DNA of 21,942 nt, from the NCBI GenBank assembly GCA_002441395.1, contig DJVZ01000061.1, positions 1 through 21,942 on the forward strand, written 5' to 3'. The number at the start of each line of letters is the position of its first letter. Position 1 is the stretch's first letter. The notes under the pieces were generated by a model. It was not told where the DNA came from and did no database searches. It saw only the letters and a list, made by a program, of their open reading frames with translations. The position numbers and the translations under genes were made by a program. This DNA is from Spirochaetaceae bacterium UBA6243 (lineage in GTDB: Bacteria > Spirochaetota > Spirochaetia > Treponematales > Rectinemataceae). Below are positions 14,968 to 21,942 of the stretch, in pieces.

Positions 14968-15807
14968 TTACGCTTTGGCGAGAAAATTCATGCTCGCACG
15001 CAGCGCTTCCACAAGCTCTTTTTTTCCCAGAGACTGAACTTCCGACGAGAAAGGCTCGAAAGAGTATAGCCCACGGTAACCCTCTTTTTCGAGCCGGCCC
15101 ATGAGTGCCGCGCTCTGCATCAGGTCTGCGGGGCCGGGGAGTACCCGGTGCGCGTCGGCAAATTCGGATTTCGCTATCCCTGCTTCCACGCCGGAAATAT
15201 GGACGAGTCCTATCTTGCCAATGACGGCCGCATCGCTGAAAAATTCGGGCTTGTCGGGGCCGAGGTAACTATGGAAAGTATCGATGAGTACACGATAGCA
15301 CGAAGCTCCGCTCTCGCCGATAGCCTTGAGCGCTGTTTCCGCCGAAGAAAGCGAAGAAATGCCAAACCCCAGCGGCTCGACATAACCTAGTATTCCATGT
15401 GTGGAAAACATCGGCGCGTAGGTGTTCAGGGCCTCCACGGTGTCGCGATATTTCTGTTCAGGAGTTCGGACATCGTCCGGCCTGTTGTTCGGGCAAAGCA
15501 CGAGCGCGGGGCATTCGATCTCCACGCAGAGCGCGAGCAGTTTTTCGAGTTCGCTCAACGCTTTTGCCCGCGCGCCCGGCAGGTTGAACTGCTGCAGGGC
15601 ATTGATCGTGATGATCCGCGCGCCGGCCGCCTTCGCAAGACGGAGAACCTCCGTCCCCTTGAGGCCGTCGGTGACCGAACCATCCCGGATGTCGTTTCGA
15701 AGCTCAACCGAGCTCATTCCCAGCCCCGTTGCCGCTTCGAAGAATTCTGCCAGCCCCAGGGCCGGCGCCGCGATGCGGTTTAGCGCGAATCGCTTTGACT
15801 CTATCAT
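14968..15807 (-). CDS. iolI: Inosose isomerase-like TIM-barrel protein (IolI)
   Basis: This 279-residue protein of the xylose-isomerase/AP-endonuclease-2 fold is the first gene of the inositol operon. Its landmarks line up with B. subtilis IolI as I remember it: INALQQFN (68-75), metal ligands Glu144 (YVEPLG), Asp176 (VLIDTFHSYLG), His203 (LVHISG) and Glu251 (YSFEPF), and the DAHRVLPGPADL loop (218-229). IolI interconverts 2-keto-myo-inositol and 1-keto-D-chiro-inositol, widening the pathway to D-chiro-inositol. A GGAGGAAATA ribosome-binding site precedes the ATG. An IolH-type or other sugar isomerase of the same fold is the main alternative. Confidence 0.78.
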   Translation of the reverse strand: MIESKRFALNRIAAPALGLAEFFEAATGLGMSSVELRNDIRDGSVTDGLKGTEVLRLAKAAGARIITINALQQFNLPGARAKALSELEKLLALCVEIECPALVLCPNNRPDDVRTPEQKYRDTVEALNTYAPMFSTHGILGYVEPLGFGISSLSSAETALKAIGESGASCYRVLIDTFHSYLGPDKPEFFSDAAVIGKIGLVHISGVEAGIAKSEFADAHRVLPGPADLMQSAALMGRLEKEGYRGLYSFEPFSSEVQSLGKKELVEALRASMNFLAKA

Positions 15808-16028
15808 TATTTCCTCCTCTTAGTGGCTTGCTTTCCATAACAGCACTGCACTCACTTGCTTCCTCGTCTTGCTTTAGTGCTTTTTGGCGCCGCTATTCCC
15901 ACTCCAGCCTATTTCCTCTCTGTCTATTTTATTGAGAAATATTGACGGCGACCTTTTCTTATAAGAATCAAATTTTCAAAAAAATACAATAATGAAGTCT
16001 GGCCAAAAATAACAGACAACATACTCTA
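15808..16028 (-). other. Long untranslated leader of the iol operon
   Basis: Between the mapped promoter and iolI there are about 250 nt of AT-rich sequence without a convincing gene. I see the iolI ribosome-binding site at its end and A/T tracts, but no recognisable riboswitch or terminator. A further promoter within it cannot be excluded. Confidence 0.4.
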
Positions 16029-16055
16029 TGCAAACGTTTTCTGAAAACGTTTGCA
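16029..16055. promoter_or_regulatory. Two adjoining LacI-type operators in front of the iol operon
   Basis: TGCAAACGTTTTCT (16029-16042) and TGAAAACGTTTGCA (16042-16055) are each a LacI-family half-palindrome pair with a central CG. Together they form a perfect 11-bp inverted repeat (16030-16040 with 16044-16054) around a 3-nt centre, with the two CG centres 13 bp apart. The element lies just downstream of the candidate start point, where bound repressor would block transcription. The box style matches LacI/PurR/CcpA-type sites. The natural candidate regulator is the LacI protein encoded at 19582. Confidence 0.8.
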
Positions 16056-16067
16056 ACCAATATGAGT

Positions 16068-16096
16068 ATTATTCAACGGTTTTTTTAATTTGTCAA
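16068..16096 (-). promoter_or_regulatory. Promoter of the iol operon
   Basis: On the minus strand a perfect TTGACA (16096-16091) is followed after 17 nt by AATAAT (16073-16068), five of six to consensus. Transcription would begin near 16061, directly before the LacI-type operators. Confidence 0.65.
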
Positions 16097-16133
16097 ATAT
16101 TTTTTGAAAAGGGGCTGGAATCCGTTGGATGCG

Positions 16134-17150
16134 TCACTGGGGCCGTTCGGCGCTCCTGTACACCCAGTTCGTCACCGAATATGTACACGGACCCGCAATG
16201 CTCAAATCTTCCGCAAGATCGAAGGTTATTTCAACACCGTCATATAAAATCATTTTGCATTCATCCGGCTGTATGCGGTAAATGGTGAGGTCGTAGTGCG
16301 GCAGTTTTGGGGAGATGCCTTCTGCTTTGTGGATATCGACCCTGAATGAGCTTTTGAAGGTGCAGCCATTGCTTGCGGTTCGAATCGTGAAAGAGTTTGC
16401 GCCGAGATTGATTGCGAGGAGAATTTCCTGGCCAGTCTGGCGGGGGCTTAAGGAAAGGATGCCAAACGAAGGTGTGGGCGGTATGGCCGGCGGCGGGCTG
16501 GGCGTTGGGCTTTCCGGAATGAGTTGCTGATCGGCGGTCGCTTCAGATGGTCCGGTACGCTGATCTCCAATCTGCACATACACGTATGCATTCTCTGCAA
16601 AGGGCAGCACGTAGTCGCGCGGGCGCACGACATAGATTGCCAGAGCATATTTTTTGCCTGGCTCCAGAAGCGAAAAATCATCGTTCGTGATCCCCGTGAC
16701 ATGATAAAAAGGTCCGGAGCGCGTCATATTGTCGACTTCGAGCATCGAACCATAGGTGTAGGGTTGCGTCACGGTGATATGCACGATTTCTTTGGGCGGC
16801 AACGCAAAGTCAGACGGCGCCATCTGCGAGGTGTGCGCAAGCTCGTCCTTCAGTGTGGCAATTTCCGCTTCAAAGACGGGGATATTCGCAGGATCCCCCG
16901 GCCCGTTTTTCGCCGCGTTCAGCCTGATCTCATACATCTGAATCTCAAACCCGATCGCGCGCATGGTCGCATTCATCAGTGCGGATTTGAGCCTGTCCCC
17001 CCCGGGATTTGGATCGCCAGGTGATGGTATTTGATTTTGGGCCGTCAAGGGCTGGCCGCAGAGCAAAAGCGTAAGCATCGTTGTGGCTATTGCCATTCTG
17101 CGCATAGTGCCAATTCGAGAGAACGCCCCGTTTAAAATATGATTTCGCAT
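16134..17150 (-). CDS. Secreted protein of unknown function with proline-rich linker
   Basis: I do not recognise a family. From the ATG at 17150, which has GGAGG at good spacing, the protein has 338 residues; an upstream in-frame ATG would overlap the preceding gene. A hydrophobic stretch, MAIATTMLTLLLCGQPLTAQ (about residues 19-38), looks like a signal peptide behind a basic N-terminal extension. A helical segment with charged residues (MRAIGFEIQMYEIRLNAAK) follows, then a beta-rich region with VVRPRDYVLPF and VYVQIG, a linker of repeated Pro/Thr/Ser (about 214-228), and a C-terminal beta-rich domain with two cysteines. It is the last gene of the MFS-DUF2330 operon, 13 nt after the previous stop, so a periplasmic or surface role linked to the transported sugar is possible but unproven. 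Confidence 0.7.
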   Translation of the reverse strand: MRNHILNGAFSRIGTMRRMAIATTMLTLLLCGQPLTAQNQIPSPGDPNPGGDRLKSALMNATMRAIGFEIQMYEIRLNAAKNGPGDPANIPVFEAEIATLKDELAHTSQMAPSDFALPPKEIVHITVTQPYTYGSMLEVDNMTRSGPFYHVTGITNDDFSLLEPGKKYALAIYVVRPRDYVLPFAENAYVYVQIGDQRTGPSEATADQQLIPESPTPSPPPAIPPTPSFGILSLSPRQTGQEILLAINLGANSFTIRTASNGCTFKSSFRVDIHKAEGISPKLPHYDLTIYRIQPDECKMILYDGVEITFDLAEDLSIAGPCTYSVTNWVYRSAERPQ

Positions 17151-17163
17151 AACGTGCCTCCGT

Positions 17164-18246
17164 TTATTGGATGAGCGAAAGGATGTCCGGATCGAAGAAC
17201 CATGTGTTTGCCCCGAGCTTATACGCTTCGGCAATATCCGCAAGTTCATCTTTGCTCAGATTTCCGACGAGCGAATAATTCCCGCCCAAAGGATTTCCGT
17301 AATCCGGTGTATAAAGAACATGCTTGTAGGCAAAAGGCGCGATATCCGTCATATCGAACAGAAGATCGTCTTCGAAATAGTATGGACCTGAATACCGCAG
17401 CACTTGCAGGTAAATTTTCTGGTCCCCGAAAAAATCATGGGCTCCCGGCACAATATCAGCAATCTCCCGCGGATACAGTTTGGCCGAGGAACTCAAATCC
17501 CAGTTGAACAATGAGCTGGAAACGCGCTGCAGCGCCTTGATGTCAGAATGGTCCTGCAATAATCCGAGCGATCCCGGCAGGATCAGGATGAGATTTGCGG
17601 TGCCTTCATTTCCGGTGATGTTGGAAGTCTTAAATGGATAATAGAGCTGCTTCGACTTGAATTGATACACAAGAGGAGCGATGGCTCCGGAGTTCGCGCT
17701 TAGGTGCACATAGTCAAATACAAAATAGGTAAATCCGCGCCTCATGTAGTCAGCGGCGTTCGCCGTCGCCGCATCGAGACTTGCGGCGACCACGATTCCC
17801 TTATTCATGAAAAATGCATGAGTCCAATCCGCAAAACCTGAAATATCGCGTATCTGCACAATCGTGACATCGTGAGGACCGAGCCTTCCTTCAAACACAA
17901 TCGATACGGGCGATGGTCCCGCCAGACCTTTCGAGTACTCGACAAATTCCAACCCTTTATTTTTGATGAGCATTTCAGCTGCTTCAAAAGGATTGCCTTG
18001 GGCAATGCTCACCTTTGGTTCGGACGGGAAAGGGATGAATTCGAGAATATCAACCTGGTGGTCGGCCTGAAGCTCGGTTCCAAGGACGAGAATTTCTTCT
18101 TTTCTATTGTGAAAGATGATCGCGTTCTGGGATGGCTCGGAGAGATTGACGGGAACAGGCCACATCTGTCCCTTGTCGGCAAAAAGGTCAGGAACGGCCC
18201 CTATGCACAATACAAGCAGAAAAGCCCCATATTTCGTATATTTCAT
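17164..18246 (-). CDS. Secreted DUF2330-like protein
   Basis: The 360-residue protein starts with a signal peptide, MKYTKYGAFLLVLCIGAVPD, ending near residue 23. The first part resembles DUF2330 proteins: a segment on inactivated or repeated NAIIFHNRKEEILVLGTEL, then the IPFPSEPKVSIAQGNPFEAA block (51-70), where the family usually has a VPxPSxP motif. The remainder is mixed beta sequence with a short C-terminal helix. DUF2330 has no established function that I know. Its ATG overlaps the MFS stop by ATGA, so both are translated together, and the next secreted protein follows after 13 nt. The family match is from memory and moderate. Confidence 0.6.
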   Translation of the reverse strand: MKYTKYGAFLLVLCIGAVPDLFADKGQMWPVPVNLSEPSQNAIIFHNRKEEILVLGTELQADHQVDILEFIPFPSEPKVSIAQGNPFEAAEMLIKNKGLEFVEYSKGLAGPSPVSIVFEGRLGPHDVTIVQIRDISGFADWTHAFFMNKGIVVAASLDAATANAADYMRRGFTYFVFDYVHLSANSGAIAPLVYQFKSKQLYYPFKTSNITGNEGTANLILILPGSLGLLQDHSDIKALQRVSSSLFNWDLSSSAKLYPREIADIVPGAHDFFGDQKIYLQVLRYSGPYYFEDDLLFDMTDIAPFAYKHVLYTPDYGNPLGGNYSLVGNLSKDELADIAEAYKLGANTWFFDPDILSLIQ

Positions 18247-19508
18247 GCGTCTTTTGCAAGACCTCCCCGGTTTTCAGCGCGCACCAGCGATACGTTCAGC
18301 ACAACAATGACGAGTGAAAACAGCGCATACGTCATAAAGCCCATCCGAATGCCCCAGGCCGCGGAGATGGCCGACATCAGATAGGGGAAGACAAATCCGC
18401 CCATGCCCCCTCCCATGGCGGCAAAACCAACGGCTTCGCTCTGAGTGTGAGGGAAGAAATCTCCAATGATGCTCATGACATTCGGATAAATTATGGAACA
18501 ACCGAGCCCTGCAAAAATAACCAGCATAGCTGCGATTGCACTGGCAATCCTGCCAGTGCCCACGAAGCCGATTACCGCGAGGGCAATCACCGAAAACGCC
18601 ATGAGCGCGGAAAGCGCCACCAGGATTTTTTCCCTTTTTATGACAGCTTGAAAGAATGGAGCGCCAAAACGCCCCACGAGGAGGCCTGCCCAGAACAGTG
18701 ACACCATGAATGAACCAGTCGGTATCGGCGCCTTGAAGACACTCACAAAATATTCCGCGACCCAGTTCGAGATACCCATCTCGACGCCGACATAGACAAA
18801 AAGCGCAAAAAAGCCGAGCCAGTATGCCGGATGGCGGAAGAGGTCCCGCCTCGAGCCACCCGGGGCGTGTCCCTTGTCCTTCCCGAGCGCCGCGAGGGGC
18901 ATAAATTGCATAAATATGGCAATGGCGAGGAACAATACGCCGATTCCTCTGTAGATCAGCGTCCACTGCAGATGGGCGCTGATCAGAATCGCGATGATGA
19001 GCGGCCCCACAAAGGCACCGATCGAAAATGCGCCGTGCATGAGACTCATTGCCCGGCCGCCGCCGGGGCCTTCCATGCGGAGCGTGGCCCAGTCGACCGA
19101 CAGTTCGATGCCTCCCTGTCCGATGCCGACAATGAAATAGAGCAGCATGTTGAGCCATGGGATCGAGGTCGCGGCAAAAAATTCGAGCCCGACAAAAATG
19201 AGCAGGAGCGCCACGCTTATGGTGAGACGCAGACCCACAGTCGAAAGAAAAATGCCCGCCATATAGCTTGAAAGGAAATAACCGATCGAGCCAGCCGCAA
19301 TCACTGCGCCGGCAGTCGTGTAGGACCATCCGAAATCCGCGAAAATTTTGGGCAGAGTAGCGCCAATGACAGTCATGGAAATGCCGAACAACGCGAATAT
19401 GCCAAATAATCCGCTATAGAGAGGAAGAAAGCGTTTTTCCACAAGCATGATTGCATATTGTGCGACATGCACCTTGTCTGCGTCAATGAGAGGAGCGCTT
19501 TGCCCCAA
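18243..19508 (-). CDS. MFS sugar permease, fucose-permease type
   Basis: The hydrophobic 421-residue protein has about 12 membrane helices, with LYSGLFGIFALFGISMTVIG as the first and the FucP-like features GWSYTTAGAVIAAGSIGYFLSSY, GPLII and GFAAMGGGMGGFVFPYLMS. A central basic loop (LGKDKGHAPGGSRRD) separates the two six-helix halves. It is likely a proton-coupled sugar or polyol importer. I take the TTG at 19508, with GAGGGGG upstream; an ATG at 19448 is an alternative without a ribosome-binding site. The gene is divergent from a LacI-type regulator and shares an operator type with the iol operon, so inositol is a reasonable substrate guess. Confidence 0.85.
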   Translation of the reverse strand: MGQSAPLIDADKVHVAQYAIMLVEKRFLPLYSGLFGIFALFGISMTVIGATLPKIFADFGWSYTTAGAVIAAGSIGYFLSSYMAGIFLSTVGLRLTISVALLLIFVGLEFFAATSIPWLNMLLYFIVGIGQGGIELSVDWATLRMEGPGGGRAMSLMHGAFSIGAFVGPLIIAILISAHLQWTLIYRGIGVLFLAIAIFMQFMPLAALGKDKGHAPGGSRRDLFRHPAYWLGFFALFVYVGVEMGISNWVAEYFVSVFKAPIPTGSFMVSLFWAGLLVGRFGAPFFQAVIKREKILVALSALMAFSVIALAVIGFVGTGRIASAIAAMLVIFAGLGCSIIYPNVMSIIGDFFPHTQSEAVGFAAMGGGMGGFVFPYLMSAISAAWGIRMGFMTYALFSLVIVVLNVSLVRAENRGGLAKDA

Positions 19509-19548
19509 TGCACTTTTTCCCCCTCAGATGGGCATTGTAATCCCTAGA

Positions 19549-19562
19549 TGAAAACCTTTTCA
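19549..19562. promoter_or_regulatory. LacI-type operator in the MFS/lacI divergent region
   Basis: TGAAAACCTTTTCA has perfect 6-bp arms and differs from the iol operator TGAAAACGTTTGCA at two positions. It lies about 20 bp before the regulator ATG and upstream of a candidate minus-strand -10 box (TACAAT, 19539-19534) for the MFS operon, so one bound repressor could act on both genes. Confidence 0.65.
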
Positions 19563-19581
19563 GAAGCTATGATGGCGATAT

Positions 19582-20583
19582 ATGACAAGCATTAAGGATA
19601 TCGCGCGGCTTGCTGGTGTCTCGCCATCGACCGTGTCGCGCGTGCTCAACGAACGCGAATATGTGCGTGCCGAAGTGCGTCAGCGTGTGCTCGACATTGT
19701 CAAAGAGAAAGGCTATGTGCAGAATCACGTCGCTCGGTCGATGGTACTCCGGCGGAGTTTTACGATAGGCGTGGTCATTCCCTATCTATTCAATATGTTT
19801 CAGAGGCAGCTCTTTGCGTCGATGGAATTTTTCCTCGAGCAGCATGGCTACAAGACACAATTCTTTTTCCTGCGGTGGTCGGATTCGAGTGAGCAGGCGT
19901 TTCTCCGCCGCCTGAAAGGCGAGACCCTCGATGGCATCATTTTTATTCACGAACTCGATAATCCCGAAATTTACCAATATATTCAGGAGAGAAGCCTGCC
20001 GGTCGCACTCTGCACCTTCGAAAAGCGGGAGTTCGGTTTTCCTGCTGTCCATATTGATGAAGAGGCATCGGCAGAGCTTGCGGTCGATTATCTCATTCAA
20101 CGGGGACATCACAGTATCGGATGTATCACTGGCGAACATTTCAGCTTCGGCCGCCAGCGCGAGGATGGCTACAAAAGGGCGCTCGCGGCGCACGGCATTT
20201 CATACAGTCCCGAGCTTACGGTGCGTGTGCCCTCCTACAACCCCGAGGCGGGCCGCACGGGTATGCTCTCTCTGATAAGGCAAAAACAACCACTAAGCGC
20301 GGTATTCGCGGCGACCGACGAACTCGCGATCGGCGCGATAAAGGCGCTCTGTGAGTCAGGCCTTAAGGTCCCTGAGGATGTGAGCGTGATAGGCCTTGAT
20401 GATATCGATATCTCCGCGTTTACGACGCCGGGGCTTACGACGGTGCGACAGCCGATTTTCGAGATGGGCAAGAAAAGCGCGGATTTAGTCTGCGAATGGA
20501 TCGCGCGGGACCATATTCAGGAGAAGGTCGAATCCTTCACAACGACGATCGTCGAACGTGAGTCGGTGCGCACCCTGCATTAA
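19582..20583 (+). CDS. LacI-family transcriptional regulator
   Basis: The 333-residue protein has the canonical LacI helix-turn-helix at residues 3-22 (SIKDIARLAGVSPSTVSRVL), a hinge region to about 60 (GYVQNHVARSMVLRR) and a periplasmic-binding-protein-like sensor domain. Features of the latter are TIGVVIPYLFN, DGIIFIHEL, HHSIGCITG, AVFAATDELAIGA and SVIGLDDIDISAFTTPGLTTVRQP. It is the only such regulator in the window and is divergent from the MFS permease operon. The shared operator sequences suggest it controls that operon, itself, and the inositol operon, with a sugar or inositol metabolite as the ligand. The ATG has a poor ribosome-binding site, as is common for repressors. Its stop overlaps that of the convergent rubrerythrin-like gene by 3 nt. 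Confidence 0.95.
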   Translation: MTSIKDIARLAGVSPSTVSRVLNEREYVRAEVRQRVLDIVKEKGYVQNHVARSMVLRRSFTIGVVIPYLFNMFQRQLFASMEFFLEQHGYKTQFFFLRWSDSSEQAFLRRLKGETLDGIIFIHELDNPEIYQYIQERSLPVALCTFEKREFGFPAVHIDEEASAELAVDYLIQRGHHSIGCITGEHFSFGRQREDGYKRALAAHGISYSPELTVRVPSYNPEAGRTGMLSLIRQKQPLSAVFAATDELAIGAIKALCESGLKVPEDVSVIGLDDIDISAFTTPGLTTVRQPIFEMGKKSADLVCEWIARDHIQEKVESFTTTIVERESVRTLH

Positions 20584-21074
20584 AACGGCTCGAAATTCTG
20601 CTCCTCGAACCAATAGTGCCGCGAATCCTCCTGAATCTTCAGCAATTCTTCGTAGTGTCGCATCTCCCATTCAGACAGGGACCGAAAGAAAGCTTTGAGG
20701 TGCGGCTCCTCTGCAAGGTCAGCCATCTTCTGATAATGCTGAGTGGCGTTCAGTTCGAGGAGGACGGCGCTTGAAACCGCGGCGCTGACATGGCGGTCCG
20801 AAGCAACCCGAGTGAGGAAATCCTGGCTGAAAATGGGGCTTTTGTGCTGGCTTGCCTGAATTTCCGCGGCGAGATTTATGGTGGGCATCTGGCCGCCCAG
20901 CAGTTCTTTATAATAACTCAATAGCCAATTGTAATGACGCTTTTCCTCTTCTGCACGGCTTGCAAAGAATTGTGCAACATCGCTTTCGGCGCGGAGCGCG
21001 GCTTCTGAATAGATGGTCACGCTATCGATTTCGCTCTTCATGGCATTTTTCAATGCCTGCATGAGTTCGTCCAT
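20580..21074 (-). CDS. Rubrerythrin-like / ferritin-family diiron protein
   Basis: The 164-residue four-helix-bundle protein has the carboxylate and His pattern of a diiron site: Glu15, then Glu44-x2-His47 (EEKRHY), Glu107 (LLELNATQHY) and Glu137-x2-His140 (WEMRHYEEL). No rubredoxin CxxC domain is present at either end, so it belongs with the short ferritin-like or erythrin proteins. These commonly reduce peroxide or handle iron in anaerobes. The ATG has AAGGAGG at ideal spacing. The gene is divergent from the ZnuA-like receptor, and the repeat elements between them might control both, though they lie nearer the receptor promoter. Confidence 0.85.
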   Translation of the reverse strand: MDELMQALKNAMKSEIDSVTIYSEAALRAESDVAQFFASRAEEEKRHYNWLLSYYKELLGGQMPTINLAAEIQASQHKSPIFSQDFLTRVASDRHVSAAVSSAVLLELNATQHYQKMADLAEEPHLKAFFRSLSEWEMRHYEELLKIQEDSRHYWFEEQNFEPF

Positions 21075-21144
21075 GGAAGCCTCCTTAAAAGATTCTTATA
21101 TATCATACTATAAAACACCCCTTTACGGGAGAGTCTTTTTTAAC

Positions 21145-21164
21145 TTGCGAATCACTTGCAAATT
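21145..21164. promoter_or_regulatory. Dyad repeat copy 1 upstream of the ZnuA-like gene
   Basis: TTGCGAATCACTTGCAAATT contains the near-palindrome TTGCRA-N5-TYGCAA. It overlaps the candidate -35 box TTGCAA (21156-21161) of a plus-strand promoter whose -10 box is TATATT (21179-21184), 17 nt apart. Confidence 0.6.
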
Positions 21165-21184
21165 ACGGGTTTTTTCGATATATT

Positions 21185-21204
21185 TTGCGAGTCGTTTGCA
21201 AATT
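21185..21204. promoter_or_regulatory. Dyad repeat copy 2 upstream of the ZnuA-like gene
   Basis: TTGCGAGTCGTTTGCAAATT matches copy 1 at 17 of 20 positions and starts exactly 40 bp later, directly after the -10 box and over the expected start point. Two sites on one face of the helix at a metal-uptake promoter suggest a Zur- or other Fur-family repressor; the regulator is not in the window. Confidence 0.6.
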
Positions 21205-21229
21205 TTCCGACAAGATTGAGGAGTATTGT

Positions 21230-21942
21230 ATGAAATATATACATCGCAGTGCGGATGTGCGCAGATTTTCAAAAGTCTTTTTTGTACTGTTTTTTGTGCT
21301 TGCGGCGGCTGGAACGTCTTTCGCACAGCCGAAAAAGCCGGCGCTCACTGTCGCGGTGAGCATCCCGCCGATGCAGGAATGGGTAAACCGCATCGCTGGA
21401 GACAGGGTCGCCGTCACGCTCATCATGCCTCCCGGATCGAGCCCGCATGCATTCGAGCCATCCCCGCGCCAACTCGTCGAACTTGGGAATGCGCAAGTAT
21501 GGTTCTCCGTCGGCGTCGATTTCGAATATTCGCTCAGACCCAAAGTGAGCGCGATGTATCCCAGGCTCGCGATTGTCGATGTGACCAAAAACGTCAAATT
21601 TCGTACGCTGCGCCCAGGCGAGCAGGAGACCGAGCACGAATCGACTGACGGGCACATCGACCCCGCCCTCACCAACCGCGATCAGCACACATGGCTTGGC
21701 TATGAGCAGGCCAGGACGGAAATCGCGTTCATTCTGGATACCCTGATTGCCCGCGACCCGGCGGGGGCAGAGGTGTATAAGGCGAACTATGAGAACTACA
21801 TGAAGGAGATCGATGCCGTGTACGTTTCGCTCAAGGCCAAGCTTGCGCCGCTCTCGGGTTCGCAGGTGTTCGTCTATCACCCGGCATTCGGCTATTTCCT
21901 CGATATGTTCAATATTACACAGGTCGCGGTTGAGCTTGGCGG
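21230..21942 (+). CDS. ZnuA-like metal ABC transporter substrate-binding protein (partial, runs off right edge)
   Basis: The open frame starts at an ATG behind GAGGAG and continues past the end of the window, giving 237 visible residues. A signal peptide covers about residues 14-32 (SKVFFVLFFVLAAAGTSFA). The three metal-binding histidines of the family are visible: His73 in PGSSPHAFEPSP, His153 in DQHTWLG and His217 in VYHPAFGYFLDMF. The loop between the first two is short and only mildly His/acid-rich (ETEHESTDGHID), unlike the long His loops of many ZnuA proteins. It should deliver Zn2+ or Mn2+ to an ABC importer whose permease and ATPase would lie to the right. The fourth ligand region is outside the window. 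Confidence 0.92.
   Translation, partial: MKYIHRSADVRRFSKVFFVLFFVLAAAGTSFAQPKKPALTVAVSIPPMQEWVNRIAGDRVAVTLIMPPGSSPHAFEPSPRQLVELGNAQVWFSVGVDFEYSLRPKVSAMYPRLAIVDVTKNVKFRTLRPGEQETEHESTDGHIDPALTNRDQHTWLGYEQARTEIAFILDTLIARDPAGAEVYKANYENYMKEIDAVYVSLKAKLAPLSGSQVFVYHPAFGYFLDMFNITQVAVELG

Noticed and set aside
14093..15037. Plus-strand open frame of 314 codons opposite iolG
   Set aside because: Shadow of iolG; rich in Arg and Asp with no motif or initiation signal.
17151..17249. Longer start for the secreted protein ending at 16134
   Set aside because: It would overlap the DUF2330-like gene, place 33 residues before the signal peptide, and ignore the good GGAGG site at 17150.
1..21942. CRISPR arrays, insertion sequences, tRNA or rRNA genes
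   Set aside because: No regularly spaced repeats, transposase genes, terminal inverted repeats or RNA-gene signatures were seen.

Overview
The window reads as a catabolic gene neighbourhood from a Gram-negative, probably anaerobic or fermentative bacterium. The indications are an oxygen-sensitive glycyl-radical enzyme with its activase, periplasmic-type solute receptors (TRAP DctP and a ZnuA-like protein), a rubrerythrin-like protein and fairly GC-rich coding sequence. A spirochaete or a similar lineage would fit, but that is a guess; no rRNA or tRNA is present to place it. Most genes lie on the minus strand, so the map is best read from right to left.

Left block (about 1-9802, minus strand). 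A DeoR-family regulator (9017-9802) is followed by a near-consensus promoter and a tight operon: a UxaE-like epimerase, TRAP transporter genes dctP, dctQ and dctM, a glycyl-radical enzyme (GRE), its radical-SAM activase, a TalC/FSA-type transaldolase, and the start of a type II GAPDH-like NAD(P) enzyme that leaves the window at position 1. Start/stop overlaps and short gaps support one transcript. The set suggests uptake of a small acidic sugar, epimerisation, transaldolase chemistry and radical C-C, C-O or C-S bond cleavage. I do not know a described pathway with this composition, and it is the best candidate here for something new.

Middle block (9949-16100, minus strand). A myo-inositol operon has the order iolI-iolG-iolB-iolD-iolE. 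It is driven from a promoter near 16070-16096 that overlaps two adjoining LacI-type operators. After iolE there is a short broken gene whose N-terminus matches the gene cut by the left edge, so it is a truncated paralogue. iolC, iolJ and iolA are not in the window.

Right block (16134-20583). A LacI-family regulator (plus strand) is divergent from an operon of an MFS sugar permease of the fucose-permease type, a secreted DUF2330-like protein and a second secreted protein with a proline-rich linker. A LacI-type operator in the divergent gap resembles those of the iol promoter, which suggests that one regulator controls both the permease operon and the inositol operon. The MFS protein would then be the inositol importer.

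Right edge (20580-21942). A rubrerythrin-like diiron protein (minus strand) is divergent from a truncated ZnuA-like metal-binding receptor (plus strand). Two near-identical 20-bp dyad elements, exactly 40 bp apart, lie on the znuA promoter and look like metalloregulator sites.
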